Shown piece by piece: positions 50,102-59,274 of a DNA stretch of 62,291 nucleotides. This stretch comes from Alphaproteobacteria bacterium. Lineage in GTDB: Bacteria > Pseudomonadota > Alphaproteobacteria > TMED109. The stretch is taken from assembly GCA_022819905.1 (NCBI GenBank), contig JAJEGJ010000071.1:1-62291 (forward strand). Reading direction: 5' to 3'. The notes under the pieces were generated by a model. That model was given only the letters and a program-made list of their open reading frames with translations. It ran no database searches and was not told the DNA's origin. The position numbers and the translations under genes were made by a program. How positions within the stretch are numbered: the first letter of the stretch is position 1; each line of letters begins with the position of its first letter.

Positions 50102-50937
50102 CCGAGAGACACGTTTTGGGGTTGTCAGGAGGTAGAGATAGCGCTGCGCTGGCAGTATTCATGCGGCAGACCTACCCGGAGCTAGATGTCGGATACTTCT
50201 TCACGGACACCGGCAAAGAACTACCCGAGGTCTATGAATTCCTCGGGCGGCTCGAAGGGTTTCTTGGCAAACGGATCGCGTACCTCAACCCCGACCGGAA
50301 CTTCGACTTCTGGTTGCGAGAATACGGTAACTTTCTACCGTCGCCGCGCACGCGCTGGTGTACGCGCCAACTTAAACTCCGGCCCCTCGAGCGGTGGATC
50401 CGGGATGACTTGAACGCCGGGACAAGTGTGATGAGCTATGTGGCCATTCGCGCAGACGAACCCGAGCGCATCGGGATGCACGCGACGCATCCGAATCTCC
50501 AAGTGCGGTTCCCTCTGCGAGAACACGGGCTCGACAGAGCTGCCGTCGTCGACTTGCTTGAGTCATCAGGACTTGGCCTGCCGACTTATTATCGATGGCG
50601 CTCAAGGAGCGGCTGCACCTTCTGCTTCTATCAGCAGAAGATCGAATGGGTCCGATTGAAGCGAGAGCATCCCGATGCGTTCGAGGAGGCCAAGAGGTAC
50701 GAGAAGACGGCGCTGGAGAGTGGTTCGCCGTTCACATGGAGCGACCGCGAATCCCTAGCTGAGCTTGAGCGTCCCGAGCGCGTAGCGGAGATTGAGGCCG
50801 ACTACGAAGCCCGGCTCGCCCGCAAGAGGCTCCGCCGACCCAAGAACCCTCTGCGGACAGGGCTAGAGGACATCGAGATCGATGAGGCGTACGGCACCGC
50901 CGAGGTCGCGGCTTCATGTGTCATTTGTCACAAATAA
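50098..50937 (+). CDS. sspD: PAPS reductase-like ATP pyrophosphatase, SspD-type
   Basis: A 279-residue protein of the DndC/PAPS reductase group. The PP-loop SGGRDSAALAVFM lies near residue 11. Cysteines that could hold an Fe-S cluster or carry sulfur are visible in RTRWCTRQLK, RSGCTFCFYQQK and ASCVICHK. It activates the DNA backbone for sulfur insertion in phosphorothioation. It overlaps sspC by four bases (ATGA) and is the last gene of the operon. Confidence 0.88.
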   Translation: MTERHVLGLSGGRDSAALAVFMRQTYPELDVGYFFTDTGKELPEVYEFLGRLEGFLGKRIAYLNPDRNFDFWLREYGNFLPSPRTRWCTRQLKLRPLERWIRDDLNAGTSVMSYVAIRADEPERIGMHATHPNLQVRFPLREHGLDRAAVVDLLESSGLGLPTYYRWRSRSGCTFCFYQQKIEWVRLKREHPDAFEEAKRYEKTALESGSPFTWSDRESLAELERPERVAEIEADYEARLARKRLRRPKNPLRTGLEDIEIDEAYGTAEVAASCVICHK

Positions 50938-51198
50938 AGACATCGGCTCGATCAGAGATACTTGGAACTCGCCGGATTTGTGGCAGAATTTCACAGATTT
51001 CTTGGCGATTTCAGGATGCTTCTCGGCGAGGCGCAGGATGGTCTCCGCCAGAGCGTCGCTCCCTAGGTCCTCGAACTCTTCGGCCAGCCTGTTTTCTAAC
51101 GCCTGAGGGATCGAGAACACGGTAAGTGGTGTTTCCTCTGTATTCGAATCTGAAGGCAGTGCACAGTATGAAGCCAATTCATATAAATGCTGCTGCAC
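50914..51198 (-). CDS. small hypothetical protein convergent with sspD
   Basis: A 94-residue frame whose middle (FSIPQALENRLAEEFEDLGSD, then ETILRLAEKHPEIAKKSVKF) is amphipathic and protein-like. Its end overlaps the last 24 bases of sspD on the other strand. No family recognised and the ribosome binding site is weak, so I regard it as possible only. Confidence 0.35.
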   Translation of the reverse strand: MQQHLYELASYCALPSDSNTEETPLTVFSIPQALENRLAEEFEDLGSDALAETILRLAEKHPEIAKKSVKFCHKSGEFQVSLIEPMSLFVTNDT

Positions 51199-51341
51199 CG
51201 CACTGCAGGTTCCGGCCGCCTATGAAATAACAGCGCAGTCTTCGTCGAACAACAGAACGTGCATCGTCGCGTCGTTGCTCATCAGGCGTTTCCGCCATCA
51301 AAGTGGCAGATTGCGGCAAGGATCGTTTTCGTCCGATCCGA

Positions 51342-53780
51342 TTAAGCCTCCAGCGCAGCGATCAATTCTTGTGTATCAAAGTTCAGCAGGAACTGCGCAT
51401 AGAAGGTCCGGAACAGGTCCGAAATATAGTCTGTGACCTCGACACTTTCTTGGGCGTCCTCCTCCTCTTTCTGTTGGACGATCCCGAACTTACGGTTCTT
51501 CGTAATCGTGTAGAGAAACAGGGTGTGGAAGTAGACCGCCGATACATATCGTTTTTCAGCAGTAGCAATCGCCTCCTCTTTGGTTAGCTTCGTACGATGA
51601 GACAGCAAGGCATTGCTATCCATGTTGATATAGACCGCGCTCAGCGTGTCGCCCTCGACCAGCGGATAGACGACAACATCGTGGTTCATTGAAACGCTGG
51701 CCTCCTCCAAGCTGTCCCATGTAGGTTTGCCACGGCTCTCATCCTTGTAGACCATGTGGAGTTGGGGAAGGCCGAGCCGCGTGTCGGGCTGGTCGCCCTT
51801 TTTGGGGTCGGTGTTTTTCTTTTCCGGCGCGCCGATCCGCACCATGAAGATCTGCTCCAGTGATCGCTCCGGGCTGGACAGGGATGCTTGGAGTTTGATG
51901 GCATCGCCGACCTTCACCTCCCCGGTCGGTTTCACCACGACTCGAATCGTCCCGTCTTGAGGGCTCGACTTCACCACGTTGAGAACGGTTTCAACATCCC
52001 GGGGCTGGCCTGGACCGTCTCCTCCACCATTGTCGTTGGAGCCTGGCTCCAGCAGGCCGATCTGTAGCTCTCCCGCATCCTGCACCCTGTCGAAGTACTG
52101 GTCCTCCACGTCCGTAGAAAACCTTATCGTGCGCTCGCCTCCGAGAGGCACTTGCACCATCGGAAACGCCTCCCCATTGACCTGCTTGGCCGCAATGTTG
52201 AAGTAGCTTGGATACCGTTGCGGGTGGAACGCAGGCTTTTCCCTAGATTTCTTCCGGGAGGTCTCTCTCGCTTTTTCGTTCCGCTTGCCGTCGCGCTTGT
52301 CGCCGATCCTGAACGTCTGCCCGAGCAGGTCCGCTAGCTCATCACGGATTGGAAGGTTGCGCGTAAGGTTGCGCAAGAGCTCTTCGGCGTCCCCACTTTC
52401 CACGGTAATCGACGCCTTCCGCTGCTTGTGGACATCCTTCAGCCGGCCATTGGCCAGTAGGTTGGCAAGCCTCCGCCGAAGATTCCGGGATTCCGCGCCA
52501 TCCTTGAGTCGATCACGCGAGGCCATGAAGAGTTCGTTGCGGAACTCGATGTGAAGGTCGGTGCAGTCCACATGGACCAGCAGGTAATCTCTCAATAGCG
52601 GGAATTTGAGCGACCGCGTGATGAATTCGGACGTGTAATGCCCGTGGACCTGGCCGTTAACGGAAAACAGGACGGACATGTTGTTCTTGAAGAATTCCCG
52701 TTGGATCGTGTCGCGGGTTTCCCTCACGCTGCGGTTTTCCGTCCGCGGCTTGAACACATAGCAGGTCACACTGATCCGACCGATTTCTTGGTCGACCACA
52801 TGCTCGGAAAAGAACTGCTCGACGTATCGGCTGCCGTCTTCCTCAAGGCGCCGTTTCAGCCCGTACAAATCACGTTCGAGGTTGCGGTCGTCCGGGTAGC
52901 GATCCGCGTTGTCGATCGTAAAGACCGGCAAAGCAGGATCGAAAAGGTACTCGTTAATGCTCTGGTTCAGATCGCGCGAGATGACAGATCGCGACCCAGA
53001 CGGAAGATCGTAAGAGTAGAGTTTGATAGCAGTTCCGGTTGTAAATTTGCGGTTATGTAGCCCAAGCTCCAACGCCCCGCAGGAAAAAGCAGGGATCCGA
53101 CCGTCAACGACCAGGTACTCGTACCAGGTCGCCTTCTTGCGCTTTTCTTCATCGGCCGTCAGGGGATGGCGACGTACAAGCGTGAAACCCAGTTCGTCGC
53201 TGCCGTCGAACCGCTTGGAAGCAATGAGCTGATAGCGGTGGCGGCCGCAAAACACAACTGCGCCAGCGCCACCCATATTGTATTTACCCTGCACGAAATG
53301 GATGTCGTTCTTGTTGCCGCGCAGTAGCGACAGAAAGGTCTTCTCGAAATCCTCTGGGGCCTGACCTTCACCGTCGTCATAGATTACTAGCGAGGTCTCC
53401 ATTCGCGGGCCGTCGGCGAGAATCTGCAGCCGCTCGGCAAGCTGGCGTCTTCGTTGCCGCAGGTCCCAGTTCTTGTGGTCGGGGAAGAAGCGGTTCAGCG
53501 CCTCGCCGATAGAGCGCGGCGCTTCCTCCGAACGGGGGTCGACACCATGTTCGACGCAAGCACGCATCAGAATCGCATCGATTCCGTTCGTGATTTTCTC
53601 GATCATCGCTGGAATGGGTGAGGACTGCTGATTCTCCACAACCCCGAAATTGCTCTCGTTCCCCCCGTAAGGGCGCCAACGCGCGGGATTGTCGGCAAGA
53701 TCATGCCGCTCTAGCACGCTGTGAACTTTCCGCTCGGTCGGTGCCTTATAGAGGTCCCAGAAAAGCCTCTTGAGGTTCAC
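51342..53780 (-). CDS. GHKL (Hsp90-type) ATPase, possible Ssp-linked effector
   Basis: The 812-residue protein has the Bergerat ATP fold. The N box is AMIEKITNGIDAILMRA near residue 65 (E and N for magnesium), G1 is VIYDDGEGQAPEDFE and G2 is VQGKYNMGGAGAVVFCG. The C-terminal 350 residues are beta-rich with a charged linker near residues 495-520. GHKL ATPases with large C-terminal regions act in several anti-phage systems. It is convergent with sspABCD with no other system between, so it may be the restriction partner of the modification genes; this is inference. Confidence 0.82.
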   Translation of the reverse strand: MNLKRLFWDLYKAPTERKVHSVLERHDLADNPARWRPYGGNESNFGVVENQQSSPIPAMIEKITNGIDAILMRACVEHGVDPRSEEAPRSIGEALNRFFPDHKNWDLRQRRRQLAERLQILADGPRMETSLVIYDDGEGQAPEDFEKTFLSLLRGNKNDIHFVQGKYNMGGAGAVVFCGRHRYQLIASKRFDGSDELGFTLVRRHPLTADEEKRKKATWYEYLVVDGRIPAFSCGALELGLHNRKFTTGTAIKLYSYDLPSGSRSVISRDLNQSINEYLFDPALPVFTIDNADRYPDDRNLERDLYGLKRRLEEDGSRYVEQFFSEHVVDQEIGRISVTCYVFKPRTENRSVRETRDTIQREFFKNNMSVLFSVNGQVHGHYTSEFITRSLKFPLLRDYLLVHVDCTDLHIEFRNELFMASRDRLKDGAESRNLRRRLANLLANGRLKDVHKQRKASITVESGDAEELLRNLTRNLPIRDELADLLGQTFRIGDKRDGKRNEKARETSRKKSREKPAFHPQRYPSYFNIAAKQVNGEAFPMVQVPLGGERTIRFSTDVEDQYFDRVQDAGELQIGLLEPGSNDNGGGDGPGQPRDVETVLNVVKSSPQDGTIRVVVKPTGEVKVGDAIKLQASLSSPERSLEQIFMVRIGAPEKKNTDPKKGDQPDTRLGLPQLHMVYKDESRGKPTWDSLEEASVSMNHDVVVYPLVEGDTLSAVYINMDSNALLSHRTKLTKEEAIATAEKRYVSAVYFHTLFLYTITKNRKFGIVQQKEEEDAQESVEVTDYISDLFRTFYAQFLLNFDTQELIAALEA

Positions 53781-53831
53781 GAGTTATTCCCTTGCATCGG
53801 TATGTATTCCTCGTTGATGCGTCTAGACTTG

Positions 53832-54101
53832 TCAGCCGGTTGCTGCGCTAGCAGGGTTATGCGGCTTCAAGCGCTCCTGCCTGTTCGGCGTGTACCTTGG
53901 CATCATGACGGTGAAAGAATTGCCTTCCATTGGATGCGGCAGGTCATCGATCTCGCCCTTCGTGCCGCCGGAAACCAGCCAGGCCTCCATGCCATTCCCA
54001 CGGGCATCATTCAACAGCTTCCAAGTGACGAATTTTCGCCCGTCACTGATGCGGTCTGTCGCAACCAGATAGCAGACCAGAGCGGCCATGCGACGCCTCA
54101 T
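53832..54101 (-). CDS. small hypothetical gene upstream of the GHKL ATPase
   Basis: An 89-residue frame, MRRRMAALVCYLVATDRISD, with central VTWKLLNDARGNGMEAWLVSGG. It lies 51 bases upstream of the GHKL gene on the same strand and could be its operon partner. No family recognised. A start at the second methionine (four codons later) is equally possible. Confidence 0.5.
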   Translation of the reverse strand: MRRRMAALVCYLVATDRISDGRKFVTWKLLNDARGNGMEAWLVSGGTKGEIDDLPHPMEGNSFTVMMPRYTPNRQERLKPHNPASAATG

Positions 54102-54262
54102 CTCCGGTCCGGCGTTGATTGCGCCGCTCGCCTTGGTAATGAGAATTATATAGACAACTGCGCAGAACCGTGCGTGACTACGTGCGACTGTGAAATCACA
54201 ACCGAAGAGGGTAGATTCGCCCAGCCCTTAACCAACTGTCTGATTGTCCCAAAGGAATCTCA

Positions 54263-54607
54263 ATGCAACTCTCGTGGATGAAATGTGCGGGAGACGTTTG
54301 GTGTCCGCTCAACACCTTCGATGTAACCGCCGTGACCAACAGAATTGGTGTGTACATCATCTGGCATCAAGGAGACCCGTCCCGAGTGGTACGAGTGGGT
54401 TCCGGCAACATCCGAAACAGGCTCACGGAGCATCGAAGCGACGAAGAAATTCAAGCCTACGAACATCTCAGACTAATGGTCACATGGGCAGAGGTACCGA
54501 ATTCCCAAGCTCCAGGCGTTGAGAGGTATCTTGGCAATCGGCACAAGCCGCTAGTCGGAGAACGTTTCCCAGACGCAACTCCAATCGCAGTGAATGATCC
54601 GTGGTAG
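54263..54607 (+). CDS. GIY-YIG nuclease-like protein
   Basis: A 114-residue protein with features of a compact GIY-YIG fold: GVYIIWHQGD stands for the GIY strand, RVVRVGSGNIRNRLTEHRSD for the YIG strand and the catalytic arginine region, and PGVERYLGNRH provides the metal-binding glutamate. The C-terminus (VGERFPDATPIAVNDPW) agrees with a family of short stand-alone GIY-YIG proteins. Its role is unknown; its place in the island suggests DNA cleavage in defence. Confidence 0.65.
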   Translation: MQLSWMKCAGDVWCPLNTFDVTAVTNRIGVYIIWHQGDPSRVVRVGSGNIRNRLTEHRSDEEIQAYEHLRLMVTWAEVPNSQAPGVERYLGNRHKPLVGERFPDATPIAVNDPW

Positions 54608-55179
54608 TAGCGAGACGACCATCAGCGATGGCGCTTAATTGCTCAATTTGCTTCATGTGCCGATACCGCACCTAGGTCGGATTCTCAGCACGCAACAGAG
54701 TATGCGCCCCTTCGCGAACTCTTTTCGGTTCGGCATCAGTTATATTCATCGCATCGCATCGCTCCTAACGCATCAAAGCATATTGGTCCTGCCCGCCCCA
54801 GCCCTGCGACAGATCTGTAACAGAAATATCCGCCGTGCATCTCAGAGTTTTTCGAGTTTGCTGGATGCTTAACATCCTGTGGGCGCTCGAAGAATAACTC
54901 AGGCAAAGCACGCAGATCATCAAATACTCCATCGGCCACCTTAAGTTGAGAGTACCGATGAAGACGCTCTTCCAGCCAATCTCGTCCTCTATTCGGTGCA
55001 CACGCTGCGGATTGCACCCAAAGATTTCGGCTTCCCCCGTCATATTAGAGTGTTTAGGGGTACCCGACGTACTTCGCCTGGACACGGCACCTTTGAAATT
55101 CATTGCAATATCTCCCTAAAAGTCGTCAGGTAATCGCGCTTATACGACCCTTAGTTCTCCGGGAGTCCTCTCCGCTGAC
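54608..55179. other. gap with no firm gene
   Basis: In these 572 bases I see only competing minus-strand frames near 54736-55103. The stretch is AT-richer than the rest of the island. No RNA gene or repeat was recognised. Confidence 0.4.
54736..55017 (-). CDS. uncertain minus-strand frame
   Basis: A 93-residue frame with protein-like middle (WLEERLHRYSQLKVADGVFDD, then LPELFFERPQDVKHPANS). Another frame overlaps it over much of its length and looks about as plausible, so at most one is real. It may be a decayed remnant. No family recognised. Confidence 0.2.
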   Translation of the reverse strand: MQSAACAPNRGRDWLEERLHRYSQLKVADGVFDDLRALPELFFERPQDVKHPANSKNSEMHGGYFCYRSVAGLGRAGPICFDALGAMRCDEYN

Positions 55180-55617
55180 ATGGGCACGAGCAACGAGGCC
55201 TACGGTGACCTGATCCGCCTCCCCCTTGGTGTCGCAAGCGCGGAGGAAATGTTGCGCCGGATGCCACTCGGCGTCCCTGCTTCCCAGGGGGGCATTGACG
55301 AATCCACGCTACGGGATCTGCTGTTCCGGTACCCGAAGACGCTGCCCATCGCTTCGATCGATGCAGCCTATGTCGGCACCGTGCCCGTCTGCCGGGAACT
55401 AGCCACGCAAGCGGGGTTCGTGGACGCACTGTACGCCAACCCGCAAGGGCGCCTGACGCTCGCCGAATTCAAGCTCTGGTGCAATCCGCAGGCGCGGCGG
55501 TGGGTCATCGGTCAGATCCTCGACTACGGCAAGGAGATCGCGACCTGGAACTACGAAGACCTGCAGCGCGAGGTATCGAGGACGCTTCCGTGAACCGGCA
55601 ACGTGACCTATGAACTA
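55180..55617 (+). pseudogene. PD-(D/E)xK nuclease-like gene cut by an IS element
   Basis: The first 137 codons read as a restriction-nuclease-like protein: LRDLLFRYPKTLPI, FVDALYANPQGRLTLAEFKLW (the D and E-x-K pattern) and NPQARRWVIGQILDYGKEIA. A TGA stops it at 55591-55593, but the same frame continues afterwards with TGNVTYEL, which looks like the natural continuation. The IS630 remnant then interrupts it at 55618. The C-terminal half is not found on the far side. It is therefore truncated by a nonsense change and an insertion. Confidence 0.6.
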
Positions 55618-56183
55618 GTGTCCTGATCGAGAAGTTTGTTCGATTACTTCCGCGTCCTGTGTGGGAGTATGGATCATGGGGAGACCAGCGGTTGCGATTA
55701 CCTTGTCGCCGGCGGAGCGTCAGGAGCTGGAGGGGTTGGCGCGGCGCCGGAAGACGGCTCAGGGCCTGACACGCCGGGCGCGGATTGTGCTGGCGGCGGC
55801 CGAGGGTCTGGAGAACCAGAGGATCGCGGAGCAGGTCGGCGCCGATGCCAACACCGTGGGGAAGTGGCGCCGCCGGTTTGCCGAGCGCCGGGTGGACGGC
55901 CTCCACGACGAGCCGCGCTCGGGTGCGCCGCGGAAGATCGGCGATGAACAGATCACCGAGGTGGTGACCCGCACGACAGCTGCGCCACGGTGTCCATCGC
56001 TCCACGCGCGAGCTTGAACAGGCCATCCGGGACTACATCGACACCGTCAACGCCAACCCGAGACCCTTCCGGTGGACCAAGTCCGCCGACGATATCCTCG
56101 CCACCATCAAACGCTTCTGCCTGCGCACCCTCGACACTGCTCAACGGCAGCACGAACTCGTCACAACTTCAGAATCAGGACAC
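55618..56183 (+). mobile_element. internally deleted IS630-family element
   Basis: The ends are perfect terminal repeats, GTGTCCTGAT and ATCAGGACAC, flanked by TA on both sides (55616-55617 and 56184-56185), the target duplication of the IS630/Tc1 group. At 566 bases it is about half of a full element. The transposase inside has lost its middle. It could still be mobilised by a complete copy elsewhere. Confidence 0.85.
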
Positions 56184-56186
56184 TAG
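55676..56186 (+). pseudogene. IS630 transposase, middle deleted
   Basis: The N-terminal part (AITLSPAERQELEGLARRRK, then the helix-turn-helix AEQVGADANTVGKWRRRF) is intact to about 55975. The C-terminal part appears in a different frame, with a run of ELEQAIRDYIDTVNANPRPF and FRWTKSADDIL, ending in SGH at the TAG 56184-56186. The catalytic DDE core between them is missing. Confidence 0.8.
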
Positions 56187-56247
56187 GGACATTTCCGATG
56201 TTGTGGCAATAGTCACGTTCTTTTCGTCACTTGTCACAACGTACAAC

Positions 56248-56853
56248 CTAACCTGCCGCTACATTTAGGTGATCCAACAACATATCTGACCACGTTTCAA
56301 GTTGCCCCCGGCAGCGCTTCAACTCATCAACAGAGCAAAGCGTTAACGCATCCAATGCCTTTTCTGCAAGTTCCTGTGGCGGTGTCCGTAGTGTCCATAT
56401 TTCCACCAGCCCAATGTGCACTCGACCTACCTCAGTCCCATTCTCGACCAATATCCCTTGCCATTCATGGTCAATGTAATCTAGGTCACCAAGCTCTTCT
56501 TCCATTTCCCTGACAGCTGCGCGACGTAGCGTTGCCTTCAAATCCACAACATTTCCGGCGGCTACAAGATCTGGAAGATCAACATGACCTCCAAAGCCAA
56601 TGGATTTGAGTTGATGTAATCTGGTTTCCCCGCTATCACTCGTCCGAGTGTACCGAACAAAACGATCGCCCACTCGAATCAGGACATAAGGTATCAATTG
56701 CCTAAATCGCGGATCCTCCTCAAGCATGTCACGAGGGCCCATCCAAAGCCCAGCCGAACTTAGCTTTTCGATCCCACTCAACGAGTGACAGGGATAAAAA
56801 CCAGTTTCACTGAAATGGCAATTTATTTTTGACGCAGTTACCGCAAGAATCAT
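56248..56853 (-). CDS. Nudix hydrolase-like protein (operon gene 6)
   Basis: A 201-residue protein with a Nudix-box helix RRAAVREMEEELGDLD preceded by a glycine-rich strand (IGFGGHVDLPDLVAAG) with a longer-than-usual insertion, so it is a divergent member. Nudix enzymes hydrolyse nucleoside diphosphates linked to another group. A GGGGAGG ribosome binding site is seen 12 bases upstream of the ATG. It is the last gene of a six-gene minus-strand operon and lies 28 bases after the ThiL-like gene. Low GC for the window. Confidence 0.75.
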   Translation of the reverse strand: MILAVTASKINCHFSETGFYPCHSLSGIEKLSSAGLWMGPRDMLEEDPRFRQLIPYVLIRVGDRFVRYTRTSDSGETRLHQLKSIGFGGHVDLPDLVAAGNVVDLKATLRRAAVREMEEELGDLDYIDHEWQGILVENGTEVGRVHIGLVEIWTLRTPPQELAEKALDALTLCSVDELKRCRGQLETWSDMLLDHLNVAAG

Positions 56854-56881
56854 TTTCGCTTCCGCCTCCCCAGTCGGCGCA

Positions 56882-57991
56882 TCACTGCTTCCTCAGAGGA
56901 TGAAACAGTTTTGTCTTGAGGATAAAATCTAGATGGCCATCCAAACCTGCGTTGAACCCACTAGTAACAAAGTTCTCGTTCCTGAGTGCTGTAACACTCA
57001 CTCTCTCTCCGGTGTGGAGTTGAGCTTCGATGCAACCCGTATTCGTGGTAGCGTGTCCCAAAACTGTGTACTCGATTTGTAGGTCCTCACAAACAGCACT
57101 AAACCGACTCATGTCCCGTGACTGTACACCAATCACTACAGACCAATCGCCCCAAGCAAAGAAAATGTTCCAAGGATCGATGCCAGTGCTGTGTGCAGCT
57201 TCTTGAACTAACTTAGGTAGCAGTGCCTCGTCCAGCTCAAGTTCAAACCCGCAATGAGATCCTCGAACAAGATTATCAATTGCGCCCAGAAGCCCGTCTG
57301 AAGTGTCCGAGGCAGCAACCACCAACCTCGCTTCCACAAGTCTTGCCATTTCCTTCAACTTTGGGCGTGGGTACTTCAAGACACTATCGCATAGTTTACT
57401 GTGCAAATACTCGGATTGAATTCCGTCTCTGGCTTCGGCCGCCACCAACAAGTATGCTGCCATGAATTCCCCAGTCGGACCGACAACAATTATGCGATCG
57501 TTCTCGCTAATACCAGTTCGTCCTACGCGACAACCTTCCCGGCAACTACCCACTGCGAACACTCGCGCAGCCAGTTTCGGACCATGACGAAGGTCCCCAC
57601 CCCCATTCCGAAACCCGAACTCCGAGCATGCCCGAAAGTAACCTCTCAGGTAGCTTACCAAGTCGTCAACAAGCATGCTTGGTGGCGCATCTATACAGTT
57701 GGCCATGCAAAGCGGTTTAGCCCCAGCTGTGGCAATGTCACTGGCACTTGCAACAACTGCCAACCAACCTGCGGCCTCTAGGTCATTTTGATACTTGTCA
57801 ATTTGCTGCAATAGCGGGGCCGGGCCGACATCCGCGGTTATTGCTAGTAGGGTCGTGGCTGAAGGTACAAACGCGCAGTCGTCTCCTACCGTGGTTTCGA
57901 CATCGAGCTCTCGCGCCAATGGCAACACAATTTCGTCAAGAAGGCGCAGTTCGCCAAGATTTCCCAACGTTAGCCCATCATACGATTGCAT
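56882..57991 (-). CDS. ThiL/PurM-superfamily protein (operon gene 5)
   Basis: The 369-residue protein has the AIR synthase-related fold. TTVGDDCAFVPS near residue 35 is the conserved G-D-D motif; ASASDIATAGAKPLCMANC and FGFRNGGGDLRHGP match the metal and nucleotide regions of ThiL-like kinases; and ASDTSDGLLGAIDNLV is the C-terminal GDG-like block. ThiL phosphorylates thiamine phosphate and relatives act in purine and hydrogenase assembly. No thiamine gene is near, so it is probably a specialised phosphotransferase. Its start overlaps the kinase stop (TAATG). Confidence 0.75.
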   Translation of the reverse strand: MQSYDGLTLGNLGELRLLDEIVLPLARELDVETTVGDDCAFVPSATTLLAITADVGPAPLLQQIDKYQNDLEAAGWLAVVASASDIATAGAKPLCMANCIDAPPSMLVDDLVSYLRGYFRACSEFGFRNGGGDLRHGPKLAARVFAVGSCREGCRVGRTGISENDRIIVVGPTGEFMAAYLLVAAEARDGIQSEYLHSKLCDSVLKYPRPKLKEMARLVEARLVVAASDTSDGLLGAIDNLVRGSHCGFELELDEALLPKLVQEAAHSTGIDPWNIFFAWGDWSVVIGVQSRDMSRFSAVCEDLQIEYTVLGHATTNTGCIEAQLHTGERVSVTALRNENFVTSGFNAGLDGHLDFILKTKLFHPLRKQ

Positions 57992-59274
57992 TAGTTCTCC
58001 CCCGTTTCAATCCACCGGCCAAGATAGTCTCCTGCCGCCAACACCGTTGCAATCAGTGCTGCCTGATTACGGGCATTGTCGAGATGCACTAACAACCCGT
58101 AGGCTATCACGAATAACGGGCCAAGATATTCTTCTTCCCAGTTTTTGACTACCTTATGCTTTTGCAGTTTACACCAGATCTTTTTGATGATCCTTGCATG
58201 TTGTCTAACGCTGGATGGCAATGACGCAGCATCTTGGTTAGGATCCAGGAACTTTGAAAGGCCAAGAATGCTCTTCTCATCAACTTGCGAGGGCAGAGTC
58301 ATGCTTCGTACATTAATGTCCAGCAAAATATAGTCTATAACTATTGGCGCGCGCTCTCGTGCCCAACCAAAATCAATAACCGAAGGAGTATTGGTCTCGT
58401 CCAACACGATATTCTTAGGGTGAAGATCTCCGTGAATTTGTCCTAGCGACGTCTCAAACGGCCTCTTCGTATCGATCAGTTTATCAACTATTTGTGCCGG
58501 ATTGGTCCATTCATGCCCGAACACGTTTATTCGCTGCGCTGTACCAAACAATCGACGAGGTATTGCGGCACGAGGTGCCTGGCTGTCGTTACACAAATGA
58601 GTGCCTCTAAGGTACTTCCATAATGCTCCGCAATATGTAACCTTGTCCCGGAGGGGAAGTGCAAGCTCGCCCGTGTGGATTGCGTTCATCCGCCGCAGCA
58701 CTATATTGATTACGTTACTAATATCCTCAAATTCCTGGCTGCCCTCATCTCTGGGCATTGACTCCAAAAGCTTCCACAAGTCATTAAGTTCAAGACGATA
58801 CTTGCCGGGGCGGTCAGGATTTACAAATCGTTCAATCCTGCCCGACTTGAATGGGGCAATCAACACTGCGTGCTCAGCACCATGTACGTATTGGTGAACC
58901 GGTATCGCAAAGTGACGTGCTAGTTCATCGCCCATGGTCCTCCACGCCTGAACAGAACTAAATTCCCTACCAATGCTTTTGGGGACGCCGATCTTTACCG
59001 TTAGCGGAAGTGACGGCTTAATTCCCTTTGCACCCGCCGTCTTGGTGTCCGAATAGTAAACGACAAATACCTCGGCACCACTCGCCCCTGGCGGGGCTCC
59101 GATTCGCTCAAGAGGTAACACGTTAAGTTCTGCGTCCAGACAGGCCGCCCCTTGGGCAGCCGGCCATATTTTCTCAACGTCCTTATTCAAGTATTCATCT
59201 AGCGCAGCAGTTAATGCATCTTGGTGATCGCGTGTCATCATGTCGAAGATGACCGTGGTGCGTATTTCAGGCAT
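57991..59274 (-). CDS. aminoglycoside phosphotransferase/kinase-fold protein (operon gene 4)
   Basis: A 427-residue protein with the kinase-fold catalytic loop GQIHGDLHPKNIVLD near residue 288 and the DFG-like VIDFGWARE that follows. A candidate nucleotide-binding lysine is in LPLTVKIGVPKSIG. The N-terminal half has a long region of unknown fold. Proteins of this shape phosphorylate small molecules or proteins; some relatives sit in nucleotide-activated conflict systems. The ATG directly follows the stop of the previous gene (TAGATG). Confidence 0.78.
   Translation of the reverse strand: MPEIRTTVIFDMMTRDHQDALTAALDEYLNKDVEKIWPAAQGAACLDAELNVLPLERIGAPPGASGAEVFVVYYSDTKTAGAKGIKPSLPLTVKIGVPKSIGREFSSVQAWRTMGDELARHFAIPVHQYVHGAEHAVLIAPFKSGRIERFVNPDRPGKYRLELNDLWKLLESMPRDEGSQEFEDISNVINIVLRRMNAIHTGELALPLRDKVTYCGALWKYLRGTHLCNDSQAPRAAIPRRLFGTAQRINVFGHEWTNPAQIVDKLIDTKRPFETSLGQIHGDLHPKNIVLDETNTPSVIDFGWARERAPIVIDYILLDINVRSMTLPSQVDEKSILGLSKFLDPNQDAASLPSSVRQHARIIKKIWCKLQKHKVVKNWEEEYLGPLFVIAYGLLVHLDNARNQAALIATVLAAGDYLGRWIETGEN

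Noticed and set aside
51220-51282. A 20-codon minus-strand frame starting MSNDATMHVLLFDEDC
   Set aside because: Too short and ends at once; it could be a remnant but I see no partner or family.
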